DNA of 64,000 nt from Siphonodentalium dalli (Eukaryota > Mollusca > Scaphopoda > Gadilida > Siphonodentaliidae): contig CP136064.1 of NCBI GenBank assembly GCA_032622095.1, positions 176,220,247 through 176,284,246 of the forward strand. The letters run 5' to 3'. Under the pieces are notes generated by a model that saw only the letters and a list, made by a program, of their open reading frames with translations, was not told the origin of the DNA and did not search any database. Of this stretch, positions 12,520 to 38,232 are shown in pieces (the first letter of the stretch is position 1; the number at the start of each line of letters is the position of its first letter). A program made the position numbers and the translations under genes.

Positions 12520-14798
12520 TTTTGAAAATCAAAGTGCCAAAACTTCAACGTAATGTTTGGTGTGCATTGAAATAGTGACGTTATATACAGCGTAATAAAT
12601 GTCGCGGGAACATCAAAGAATGTCGGACTGCTGAGTATGGATATTATTTTGCACGGGATTTCTGTGGTTGAAACTACTCACGCTCGGAGATCCCGTGCTA
12701 TCATACGATTACATAATTTGATCAAAGAATGCCGAATTGCTGAGTTAGGCAGAGTAGGGATCAACATACGCCAACAGGTGGTTCTCCTACCAAAGGAGGT
12801 ATCTACCTCCGAGATCCTGTGCTATCGTACTATTATAATACGGAACCTGTCCCAAATCAGTCTTTATAGCGGGAATTCATAGTGACAACACCATTTGATC
12901 CATATTACATGCATGGAGGATAAACACAAAAAACATACCCCCCCCCCCCCCCCCCCCCCAATATGGAGATAAAGTCAAAGTACGGTCAATAATAGTTTCG
13001 TTGTCCCGCCTGGGTCCCCAAACACAAACAACGGCGCACATGTTCCCATTTCCCGCCAAAACTCAATTATATTTTATAACACGTTGGCTAAAACTCTATA
13101 GCAGCGGTCGTCAGTTGTTGGACTAATACAGACTATTGACAAGCTACGCGTTCCGAGTTTGACAGATTTCGCTACCATTCGTATTTCGCCGCTATAAATA
13201 TCTCCTGCAGACAAACCCTGCAGTATATATGATGTCACAGCGCACAAATAGTTTTACGATTGACATTTTCACGGAAGCTACTTGAAATTCTAGGAAATAC
13301 TTAATTCAATTCTCCCAGCTAGGTATTATTGGACAATGCATAGATGCTTTTTAGTGTTTAGTTTCATTATAACCTGTCGGAATCTTATTGTAAGTTATAA
13401 ATTTTTAAACACTGTAACTTGTAGCTTGATATAGTCTTCAATCAGACGAGTCTTACGTGCGTAATTACATGATTAATTATCTGGATACCATCAACAGAAT
13501 TAATGCACCCACGGAAAATGATCCACTTGCGTAATATACGTAGCTTTGGATTGCTTTGTGGGACACTCAGGTGCAAGGAAATGGCTACTTTTCAGTGTCA
13601 AATAACAAAATTTCCCGCTGCGTTGTGTGTTTCCCCAATACGGACTCATTAATTTCCCCTTGGCGGAAACCCTGAATATACGGATATACAAATAAATTAA
13701 TATAATTATCAATTTAAATAAAACAAAACTTTGTTTGATTTTTATGACAACTTGACAAAATTGTCTGAGAACACAATTTTATTTGCCCACTGACATAAAT
13801 AAAATTACTAGTGAGCAGAAACTATGTTATTCATGAATATCTGGAAATATAATAGTTTGGCAAATGTATCAAGGTGATGTCACATAGCCAAATACATTGA
13901 GTTATCACGACAGCCGCCAACTTTCCAAATACTAATAATGGCAAAAGAAAGAAAAAAACATAGCTTGGCCATTAATATGAAACTTACAGGTGAACTTGTG
14001 AACACTATATTTATGTCACATAAATATATCATGACATTAAATGGGACTTTTTTTGTTTGTTTTTAGACACATTTCAACATTTATCACAACAGTTGGAATC
14101 TACTTATTCCACCAGAATATATTACTATTATGCCATGAAATAAAACAGGAGTCAACTACTGGAACAGTTCAATTCAAAGACAAGCTGATTATAATATCTG
14201 TCAAAATTATTAAAACAAGAAACCTGCACATGAAATCCATTATTTTCGTTGATTTAATATTAGCACTTTTTAAAACTTTAACATTTTAACCACACAATCA
14301 AGTAAAACTGCCAAATTTTTTATGGAGATTGAATTCATTCAACACGTTTCTAGCACATGCTTGAACATAGTTACCAATTACAATTATGAATCGGAAATCT
14401 GAACTGGAAAATGGGTTTGTTCGATCTCAGTTCCATTTAAGTTTGTATAAAAATGTGCCGCAATTATTTCATACCTATTATAATTCCCCCGACATATCAA
14501 ATGCAAATAAAAAGGTTGCACATCTTGTTTTCGGGACCATGCGTGTGGGCCTGATAAATGGGAAATTGGTTTTGCATGGACTTACTGTCCTACATGACCC
14601 TGCCAAACTTCTATTACTCATTGATACATATTCCACTTCGGGAACGATCATATAGTAAGTTCAATAAACGGCTGGTTGTTGAACTTATTATCTGAATAGG
14701 AATCCTATTTCATATGCACTTCTATTATCAAAACACCCCTCCAAATGAATAAATCCTCCAAATTTATACTTTTGGATTGATGTGGGTGTAACTCGCCG
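12520..14798. other. Unassigned stretch with a C22 tract
   Basis: It contains two short diverged repeats (ATCAAAGAATGTCGGACTGC near 12613 and its cousin near 12721) and a homopolymer C tract at about 12937-12958. Otherwise I see no gene. Confidence 0.4.
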
Positions 14799-15118
14799 AG
14801 CGGGTATTGCTGTTAAAGTAGTCACATCTGCTAAAACCACCATAAAAGAATATTAAAATATAGACAAAATTTGTTCTTATACCAATCATAAATATCACGT
14901 AAATAGTATGTTATTGTCAAGTTTGTACACTTTGTTATGTAAACAAAAGCCAAAAATTTTAAAGAACATGGCTTTTGTTTACATAACGCAGTGTACAAAC
15001 TTCACAATAGCTATATAATAATTATGATTGGTAAAAGACCAAATATCTAAATTATAATTTTCTTTCTGTTTATGGCAGTTTTAACGGGCATGACTATTTT
15101 AACAGCATATACCCGCCA
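14799..15118. mobile_element. Foldback MITE (~320 bp)
   Basis: The ends CGGGTATTGCTGTTAAA and its complement enclose a large imperfect palindrome centred near 14960 (TTTGTTTACATAA arms are perfect). A half-copy with the same order lies at about 33545-33655 in Rab35 intron 2. Confidence 0.65.
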
Positions 15119-15616
15119 CAAAGGTCATCCGTGCCTTTAATACTAGGATACAAATAACTGTTGTGTCAGAACTGTGACAAATGGAAGTGAATTTCAGGAA
15201 ATGTTTGATGAAGTATATAAAACTTAACAACAAAGAGCATCAACAACATCCCGATTTCTTTTTCCCTCGATTTCCACCTTTCCCCAACTGTATCGTGTCC
15301 CTTTGTGACTGCTCAGAAACTTTCTTCTGTTGTTCTCTCTTGGTTTGTAAAACTAATTTTGTTATGGCAGAAAACATCTGTAATAATAATAACAGTCGAT
15401 AAAGCAGTGAGAAGCTAAGTTTTTCTGCTAACCTATCTTCTCCAGTTCACTCAATGAGATCATAGTGGAAAATGTGTATTCGCGTGTAATTGAAAGATAT
15501 GAGTTAAAATTTGCTCTTTATTGTTGGATGATGTTGGATTAATATAAAATAACCTATCCATTTATATAGCGCATCATACAGTAAATCAGTTTCAATGCTC
15601 TTTACACCAATTATAA
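15119..15616. other. Unassigned stretch
   Basis: No supported feature; a 73-codon open frame at 15181 has a simple Cys/Phe-rich composition and no motif. Confidence 0.35.
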
Positions 15617-15981
15617 CCCTGACAAAGGGGGACTGCACACTAAATCTGACCATTTATGGGCCATCTCCTATTAAACTCAACAGAATATATGCAACAAATA
15701 AATGAATTTGAGCCATAGTTGAGTGAAAATACACTCATGTGTTCTATGAACATTGTAAAACACATGGTAATTATAATGAAAATGAATTAATGACTCGAGC
15801 TATTAATTCACTTTTATTATAATTACCATGTGTTTTGCATCGTTCATAGAGCATATGAGTGTATTTTGCACTCATCCTCGGCTCAAATTCATTCGTTTGT
15901 TGCATATAATATGCTGAGAATAATAGATGATCCCATAAATTTATGGCGCGATTTAGTGTACAGTCTCCTTTTAAGGCATAT
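15617..15981. mobile_element. Foldback MITE (~360 bp)
   Basis: A large imperfect palindrome is centred near 15797; its inner arms AATTATAATGAAAATGAATT and TTACCATGTGTTTT pair closely. A half-copy of its outer arm (GTACACTAAATCTGGCCATT) is at about 63549-63610. Confidence 0.65.
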
Positions 15982-16499
15982 GACCCCATTGCCATCAACA
16001 TCCTCCAAGAAATAAATCCCAGCAGCAATGAACTTGTGCGAGCATCAGCAAACTGACAATATCTAGTCTCGACGGGGTACTCAATTGATGCATAAATGCT
16101 TCGAGACAATTGCTACCAAAGTCCCTCATCCAGGAGAAAACCGACAGCAGCAACTGATATGAAATATAAAGGACGTATGTTCACTCCAATTGCCATAACT
16201 CTGCAATAATGAATGAATGAAACCTGTTCCATGTAGATATCCCTTCCCAGATGATTGTTCTTGAGCACACTAAAGATCAGTCAAAGCCAACAATGTGATG
16301 ACTGAGACAGAGAGTTACAAAGTTACAGACAGAACCCAATTTTAAATATCCCCTCGGCTAGCCTCATGTCCAGCCCAAATATCTGGCCCCTCGCGTGTGA
16401 TTTTTCCATGCCAATATCCCATGCCATGATGGATAATATAATTCTTCTTCTCCAGTTGAGCATTGACACATCATGATCATTATTTAAATATATAGTATA

Positions 16500-16826
16500 C
16501 AATATTTTCCAAAAAAGTTAAATATATATCTCCTAGAAGTATCTTGCCCTCTGAACTATATGGTATATTCCCAAAATATTAACAAGGAAGGGTTAACAAA
16601 CCCGGTATGAAAATTCTATGGTACATTTTATCCTGTTTCCTGACTTGTAACCTCTGATGACGTCATCTCCAAATGTCCATATAAGCTCTGTTGCCAGATC
16701 GCTTCTCCACTTTTTCCCCATTAGGACATTCCTCGTGAGCAGGGTGGGTGCGAAGCCCTGGGAGGGAGCTCAGAGTTCAGTGGGCAAGATACTTCTAGGA
16801 GATATATATTTTTTGGAAAATATTGT
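16500..16826. mobile_element. Foldback element with TCTTGCCC ends
   Basis: Inverted arms are at about 16500-16560 and 16766-16826 (AATATTTTCC..ATCTCCTAGAAGTATCTTGCCC). The inner sequence (about 16541-16719) reappears as an inverted copy at 22603-22783. Confidence 0.6.
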
Positions 16827-16869
16827 ATCTCCGTCAAAGTCATCTTGCCCACTGAACTATATGGTATAA

Positions 16870-17235
16870 TATAGAATTTTCTGGCAGGAGGAGGCCACGA
16901 GGAAAAATAAACACCTCTATGCACCTCAATCAAAGAACTGGATTGACCTGATAACCTACAAGATATACAATATCACCATAAGCCAATGTATGTAATTACA
17001 CCAGAAGACTAATACATCTTGGGCAGCTACCAGATGGGGCCCAAACTAAACAAATAGTGGTGACTTGGATTGAATATCCTGCAAATAAAGTAGATACCGG
17101 TAGTTTCCGAAAGACATTGAGACTGGACAAAGAATGTGTAACCCTACCCCCTCCCCCGGAAGGGAAGAAATATCTATTTCCTGATGAAATAGAAAATTGA
17201 GGGGGATTTGCAATAATGTATTTAAAGGGCTACCC
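16870..17235. other. Unassigned stretch
   Basis: No supported gene or paired repeat. Confidence 0.3.
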
Positions 17236-18010
17236 CATGTGTAGACAAATACAATAAGGAATAAAAGGCCGCTCGGCCACAGTGTCCCCCGAACCGGTGG
17301 CTTCATTTGGAGCGGAGGCTTTTTAGAAGTATACTATATGGATAAGACACTTGTGCATTGTCTCATTACTGACATGCATACAAATAACCAAAACTTAAAA
17401 AAACTCTTAAAGTCAAAATATAACCTCAAATTGGCACAAAATGAAGAAAATTACAAGAAAAATTGAATTTTCTAAGTCGAAAAGTCCATAACTCTGAGAA
17501 AAATCATGGGTTCAAACTCAAATTCGAACTTGACCTGTATCGTGATATGACTGATCCATATAAAAACGGTATTTGCAATTAAAGGATCCAAACTTGAGAT
17601 ATCATCCTGAAACCGAAAAAGTAAAACAAGTCGAACAATAGGTCGGTAGACCTCATGTCCGCCTCTAAGCATCGGCTTGATACGACCGTTGTTTGCGCAT
17701 AAAAATTGGCATGGTGAAACACGAAATCGAATTTGATCTGTCTTATGTGCTAGTAAACCTACATATACCAAATTTAATTTCATTCAGTACATATTTACTA
17801 AAGTTATCATCCGGAAACCTCAAATTGGCAAAAATTCTAAGTAAAAAAGGGACATAACTCTGGTGAAAATTGGCGGGAGGAACCCGAATTCGAACTTGAC
17901 CTGTGTTTTACTGGGAGAAAGACACATACCAAATTTGGTTTAAATCTGATTAACTCTACTAAAGTTATCATCCGGACACCAACTTTTGGGGTTTTATATG
18001 TCGGGTCGGC
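17236..18010 (+). repeat. Tandem 'ccataactct' repeat element, copy A
   Basis: A non-repeated head (GGCCGCTCGGCCACAGTGTC..AACCGGTGGCTTCATTTGG) is followed by about 120-140-bp diverged units holding 'ccataactct', 'aattcgaacttgacctgta', 'ccaaatttggtt' and 'aaagttatcatccgga'. Copy B with the same head is at 34190-34980. Confidence 0.7.
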
Positions 18011-18518
18011 CATCGGAAAATGTCTGATATTATTGAATACTTTGTTTGTTTTACACAGTTTTATCTACAACCGTATAGTTAACAACCTTTGATCGCGTAT
18101 CAAAGAGATTCCGACATGAGTACCACTAACTGAATATCCCGCGAACAGTCGGCACTCACCCGACGACGCGACACGGCTATTCCTCGGGTCGTTGTACACT
18201 CTACAAATTGGCGGCACTAAGCTTTGAACTTATGGCGACGTCGTTGTATATTTATACTTGAATGGCAGCCCTATAACTTTTAAATATGCCGACTGGTACC
18301 GTGCTCAATGAAATGAATCCCACTAGCCTTGAATCTGATTGGACCAATGGGGAGTTGTGTGACATTCTCTGGAAACCACGGAACCTACAACATTTTAATC
18401 ATCGATGCTCTCCGCGATGTCATTTGCGACTATACTTTGTTTGCATTGTTATACTAAAATGAAACTATTACAGGCTATCACGTATCATGCGGTGAATGTT
18501 GAATGAAACCCGCAATCA
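18011..18518. other. Unassigned stretch
   Basis: More GC than its surroundings, with no gene recognised. Confidence 0.3.
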
Positions 18519-18792
18519 TCAAAATGCCCAAACTGCTGTAAGTCCTGCAATTTGCATGTGGGGACACATCTTTGTGATTGTTATCCACACTCTGGGAAGT
18601 TTGATGAAATAGTTTCCCTTTTTAGGAACCACCGGCCATCCGTTGTGCATTCCTACTTTCAATACATTGTGTTCACCGGCCATTAACAGTGGTTTCTGAT
18701 CCACGTTAACATTTCATCGGCCGATGCCTCAAAAACCAGCGACAATGCAATTAACCAGCAACCAGCCAATATGCCATATTACAGAATACTCC

Positions 18793-18877
18793 TATTGATG
18801 TTATTAGGTACGATTAATCGATTATAGTCGATTATTGACGACCGATTATCGATTATCAATATCAATAATCGCAGCAC
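18793..18877. repeat. Possible hAT-MITE fragment
   Basis: ATTAATCGATTATAGTCGATT and ATCAATAATCGCAGCACCTCTA resemble the ATCGATTAAT-rich ends of hAT MITEs. No second end or 8-bp duplication was found. Confidence 0.3.
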
Positions 18878-20389
18878 CTCTAGAAACAACCAGAGGCAAA
18901 TGCCGCAAAGGATAAAGGAGACCCCTATAAAAGGGCCCAGACACCCAGTAATCCGAGATATGCCATTGTCGATAAGGATTGAGATATCATGGACCGAGAA
19001 TCTATACTAGAGACCGGGAAGAAACTCTCGCCGAAATAGTCTATTGCACCCCCCTGTAAGATATCCAGAAGAATTTGAATGGATAGAATACTGACATAAT
19101 CTGACATATAGGGAGCCATACATGCAATTGTAGGGAACCTAGAGTCGCTTTGATGACCAGAGCACACGACAATGCTGTTTATAGAAAGCACCAGAAGAAA
19201 CATTTATGTGCCAAGATGACCAACTAATGTAGATCCCAATAGGGCCATGTAGTATTAGCGTGTACTAAAAAAGGAAACGTTGCATTGACCCTATAACAAG
19301 GAAGTAAAGGAATAAGCTATTACCCCATTGGCGGGTGACCGGTCAAGAAAGTCGCCGCCTGCCCACGTGAGCCCAACATTGAGCGAATTACAGGCTTACG
19401 GAGTCCGGATGACCGCCATGCATACCAAAGGAGACACCAGCACGTGGACACTAGCTCGTGCATACAACCAATTACGGAACATCTGTAATAAACCATTGTA
19501 TACGTGAACAAGATAATTAATCCTAATGAATCAGCGATCATTATGGACCATAAGCAGTCATTCAACAATGAAGCTCCACAAGTCAACCGTCGCTGTCAAT
19601 GTGTCTCATGTCATGGAGAAGATAATGGGAAGAGAAGAAAGCAGATAGACCGTTTAGAAAGAAAGGCTACTTCTAATCAACTGTCCGCTAAAGTAGTCAA
19701 CAAGTGGTTGCAAGCCTTGAGATTCAATGAGAACCCCGAAACTATGCTCGTAATGATGCTCGCGAACTTTTCAAAGTTCAGTGCTGTATGACCAATGTGA
19801 TTCCGCATTTGATGCTCACAAAAGGCAATGCATTTGGAGCCTGGCATTTATCTGTTTCACGATTTCGAGAAGGCTTCCATTTCCCAACCTGGCGATATTC
19901 AATATGTTGAAATACCGGCTAGATCCAAAGTTAAACCAACTGAGAAATCACAGGAAACATGCATCATGATTGTGTACCCCTTCTGGGATGGATGGGGTAC
20001 CCCTCCGAATGCACCTTGTTCGTGAGACAACCATCGCCTGAAGTGCGAATCAAGTGGACGGATCATATGATCTGGCATCCTACACCCAATGCTAGTGAAT
20101 ATCACACATGAGGGGAAGCATCTGGCAAGGATCTTCTGTCCGTAGGAAGAGCGTACAACATTATTAATGTAAATCGTGAAGATAGGAAATCAGTTGCTTT
20201 CTGGAGATGAGCCTATGTCTAGGATGGATTCAGATAGCGACCCATTGTATCAGTACCGCTCTTCATGATATGACTGACCCATCATTCCAAAGATTATTCC
20301 TGAAGACTATCGACACAGGCGACACACTATTCCAGCCATGACCACGACCTCTCAGGAGCCGGATGGCACATTGAAAGAAGCAACCACAT

Positions 20390-20485
20390 ATAAAGCAGGA
20401 AGTCTTTTGAATACCTAGTCCGTTCCCATGTCGCCAGGTTTGCAGTCCGATGGCCTAACCACTCGGCTACAGCGACACTTGTCAG
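20390..20485 (-). mobile_element. Possible tRNA-derived SINE head
   Basis: The minus strand reads GTAGCCGAGTGGTTAGGCCA, an RNA polymerase III A box as in Leu/Ser tRNAs, followed by TCGGACTGCAAACCTGG. A B box is not evident, so this is a fragment at best. Confidence 0.4.
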
Positions 20486-21394
20486 CAACAGAGAACCCTA
20501 AACAACTATCTGAGCTCCCACGTGAGCGCATTTCTCTTCTTCATTTCTCTTTTGTATGGGTGACCCCAAAGTAATGTCCAAAGCCTTTTCACCTCGGGGA
20601 TAGAGCTACAGCTCGTCCCGATCCCGATCTCCATCAGTCCATACTGGCGATGGGTTGTTAGGTGGGGCAGGATCCGAAGCATGCCTCCTACTCGATTGGC
20701 ATCGTGGGGAAAAAACAAATTATTGTGTTCTTTTCATTGGGATTCAAACCCAAAGGTACTGGCTGCTGTTTTTAATCAAAAGGCGGCCAGTAACTGGAAT
20801 TCCAGGACCACGGACATGCAGTTGGCCAACAAGGAGGAAGCATGCTTGGGAATTTCGGCCCAAGCCCAGCAGGGACCGAAGGCATATAGGATTATAATAG
20901 GGACAGGGTGTTCTCACCCCCAGCGGTGCTGACCGCGAGATGGTGACTTGTAGCGATGGACGGCGTGGTTCAAATGTTAGATGAGAAGCACACGGCCGTA
21001 CCTGGGCACGCCAACCCGCCAACGGCCGACCCGAGGGAGCAGATTGACGTCCCGTACGATAGTCCACAGATACCCACTACTTTACTTCTTTTCTTGTTTG
21101 TGAGGTTCTTCTTGGAGGGGCAGCTTGGCTGCGGTGCCCTCACGTTCCGTGTTTGAGGTAACTATCGCCCCGAGTTGCTAAGCCACAGAGGGGATCACTA
21201 TTCTCTAGTGTCCAGGTCTCCGAGGCAGCGGTACCCTCGAAACGAGTAGAACAGCAGCTCTAGGGGTGCTACAGGGAAAGATCTTCTGGATCTGGTTCTT
21301 CTTACATCGTATCTGTATATATAACAGTGCAGGAACCATCTGGTTGTAGACGCACTGGTGCAGGTGCTACCATGGCTGAGTAACGCTATAACGC

Positions 21395-21480
21395 TGTGGT
21401 GATTCCAGTAGCTTTCTTAAACACGCACACTCCGATGCGTGTACACGGGTCAGCTATTAATGTCAGTGCCCAATCGGGCA
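21395..21480 (-). repeat. SINE body fragment
   Basis: The order AACACGCACAC..GTGTACACGGGTCAGC..AATGTCAGTGCCC..CGGGC parallels the body of the SINE at 37310-37675. It appears to be a headless copy. Confidence 0.4.
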
Positions 21481-21819
21481 TCGTACTGCACCCCTGATAA
21501 CCTACCTGGATAAGTGTTGTAATGGGGGGAAGTCGGCATTTTGCATTTCGGATCTTTATTCATAGATCTTGAATGAGACCTTTCAGCCTGACAAGCTTGG
21601 TATCTGACCGAGTTCTGACAATTGCTAACAATAAAAAACTACACCTGTTATTTTGATGTTGATAAGCACCTTGGCTGTGACAACGAACGGCAGTAAGCTA
21701 ATCGATTGTTTTGCACGAAATCAATATTGTAACACAATTTTGTTAAGTTGAAACAACAATGAAAAAATAATTGACAAGTGTCAATTTACACTCGTAGTAT
21801 AACTAAACCTTGTACCGAC

Positions 21820-22405
21820 GAAGCCGTCAGAAGCCGAAAGTAAGACACCTAATTTCGTGATACCTTTATCGCACAGGCCAGAGCACGTGGCGCTTCGCTT
21901 GGACCACGGAATACATTTCACATGTATGCAATAGATTCTTGCAATAAAGATGAGCATCTTTAATCATATCCAAATGTGCATATATCATTCTGTCGTTCGT
22001 CGAATATAATTATTATGCCATTTTGAATTTATTAAAATTTGGAAAACAAAATAACTTGAAAACTAAACGAGTTTCCACACCAATCCGGGATATATTGCAT
22101 ATCCTGACCATCCGTTTCACAAGATTTTAATACTGCTTCCGTCAGTTGTACACCTGACTATGACTGCGTTTCTCTTATAAATAAAATTGTAGCTACAATT
22201 TTACCGAGCCGTCAGACGGTCGAAAGTATGTCACCGAATTTCGTGATACTGTTACTATGCAACCGTCGCACGTGGCTAATTTGCTTCGACCATAGAAAAT
22301 CTCTCTTGCGTGCAATCGCATCTTGCTATAAAGATTCTGAGCGTCCTTAGTCATATCCAAATGTGCATTTATTATTCGTCTGTCCCGTGACAAATAATAT
22401 AAAGA
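21820..22405. repeat. Diverged tandem duplication (~385-bp spacing)
   Basis: About 200 bp at 21820-22020 recurs at 22205-22405: GCCGTCAGAAGCCGAAAGTA, AATTTCGTGATAC, CGCACGTGGC, TCATATCCAAATGTGCAT in the same order. No coding role is apparent; the minus-strand frame over the second copy is not preserved in the first. Confidence 0.55.
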
Positions 22406-22602
22406 ATATAAAAGATGCCTTCGACAAGTTTCGTTTCATGTGGACTTGTCTGTTTAAAAACATGGATTGGACGACACAATTACGTATAGCAACGCGTTAG
22501 TAAAGTTTGCACACAACAAATAATAATCAACGGAGATAATGTTTTTTGTATAACACAAAAAAAATATATATCAAGACTTATCTTCGTGTCCGTTCGTTAA
22601 CA

Positions 22603-22783
22603 AGGGAAAAAGTGGAGAAGCGATCTGGCAACAGAGCTTATATGGACATTTGGAGATGACGTCATCAGAGGTTACAGGTCACGAAACAGGATAAAATGTA
22701 CCATAGAATTTTCGTACCGGGTTTGTTAACCCTTCCTTGTTAATATTTTGGGAATATACCATATAGTTCAGTGGGCAAGATGA
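22603..22783 (-). repeat. Inverted copy of the 16.5-kb repeat
   Basis: It runs from GGGAAAAAGTGGAGAAG to AGTTCAGTGGGCAAG as the reverse complement of 16541-16719 with few differences. It includes GATGACGTCATC, a CRE-like palindrome. Together the two copies bracket about 6 kb. Confidence 0.7.
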
Positions 22784-23187
22784 CTTTGACGGAGATATGA
22801 AATTTCTTATAAAATAAGTCTTATTTATAGGATACTATTAATCAGTCACCAGTATGACTAGGATGGTGATGTATAAGACTAACAAATGAAAATCCCACTT
22901 GTGCTGTGAAATGTACATGTAGTTGAATTAGTCAGCAATACATTTACCACAACCCTGCCAATATACATCTGGCCTTCAGAGCTTACCGTTAATATAAATA
23001 GTGTTCGATGAGTGGCAGTGCCTACATGTATGTATTTCTCACAGTTCTAACAATGTATAATTGAACTGCTAGAAAAATGTCAACAATTTCTTCAAAAGAC
23101 AAGTTATCAGAACATTTCAGTAATATATCACATGTTAGGGTATATGACAAGTTCTCAAGGAATTTTGTCATTTGTTCCATTAATACA

Positions 23188-23400
23188 CAGTAATGCTCTA
23201 AATAATCGACTCCTTAACCACAGCAGAATTATGGGTAATTTATCAGGATTTATTTGGAAATATGGCTTGTTGCCATTCATCGGAAAGCTCTCAGTGAGAG
23301 CTTTCCGATGAATGGCAACAAGCCATATTTCCAAATAAATCCTGACAAATTACCCATAATTCTGCTGTGGTTAATGAATCGATTATTTAGGGCACTACTG
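23188..23400. mobile_element. Foldback MITE, same family, 3' of the last Rab35 exon found
   Basis: A 213-bp palindrome has the same ends and the same central CGGAAAGCTCTCAGTGAGAG turn as the LINE copy. The right flank is TA; the left flank is CA, probably mutated. It lies 193 bp beyond the last Rab35 exon found. Confidence 0.8.
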
Positions 23401-23593
23401 TAGTTGACAATGTAAAAAGTAGTGCTCTGAGTTTCAATGCTTCCACATGCCCATGAGGGGTCATCTTTGAGAAAGTTCTTTTTTAAATCTGAATTCAAAT
23501 TACTACACCTTTTTGGTATTCTGGTATGATAAATTTGATTTTCACTCTGTCCATATTAGAAAATACAGTCTAGTTATTGGTTTACGAACATAC

Positions 23594-37999
<14,406 letters not shown>

Positions 38000-38232
38000 A
38001 TTGGCCCTCTGTGTCTCGATTTACGGACGAAGAGGTTCGGGAAAGGAAAATGCCTCTCCGTATTTCGAGTTAAAAATCAGTTCCTGGATTTACGGAAATG
38101 AGGCGTGTCCTTGATTTCACGCATGCGCTTGTGGCAATTTTTAAAAACACGTGTTCAATGTTTACAAACAGACGACATCCTTTTGATCTTGAAATAGATT
38201 ATCAGAGTTGATTTTGAGCAGATTTGCGACGA
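38000..38232. promoter_or_regulatory. Shared bidirectional promoter of Rab35 and ABHD11
   Basis: Only 233 bp separate the Rab35 start codon (minus, 37999) from the inferred ABHD11 start codon (plus, 38233), so both promoters must lie here or within the 5' ends. A near-consensus NRF-1 palindrome, CGCATGCGC, lies at 38120-38128; NRF-1 sites are common in vertebrate promoters of mitochondrial genes. An imperfect hairpin pairs about 38016-38028 with 38056-38068 (CTCGATTTACGGA against TCCGTATTTCGAG). No TATA box is evident. This block holds no recognised repeat, unlike nearly everything around it. Confidence 0.6.

Larger units (their letters stand above)
18519..20930. pseudogene. Decayed coding-like region of unknown family
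   Basis: GC content is above the flanks. Several plus-strand segments in changing frames have protein-like composition: about 19320-19500, 19504-19790, 19740-19850, 19828-20110, 20110-20210, 20230-20415 and 20655-20932. Adjacent segments would chain through frameshifts and stops rather than introns. A minus-strand frame at 18704-18519 (GEHNVLKVGMHNGW) may belong to something else. I do not recognise the protein. The whole lies between the inverted repeats at 16.5 and 22.7 kb, so it may be the remains of a transposon or other inserted element. Confidence 0.35.

Noticed and set aside
12937-12958. Long C homopolymer as a functional G-quadruplex
   Set aside because: C/G homopolymers recur at several repeat junctions here (4727, 51798, 59017) and are best explained as repeat-associated slippage tracts.
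19440-19490. Candidate last Rab35 exon (minus strand, TTATTACAG then ATG TTC)
   Set aside because: The following residues (RNWLYARAS) do not match the conserved Rab C-terminal helix.
20744-21067. 107-codon minus-strand open frame
   Set aside because: It is antisense to the decayed coding-like region, and its Arg/Pro-rich composition looks like a shadow frame.
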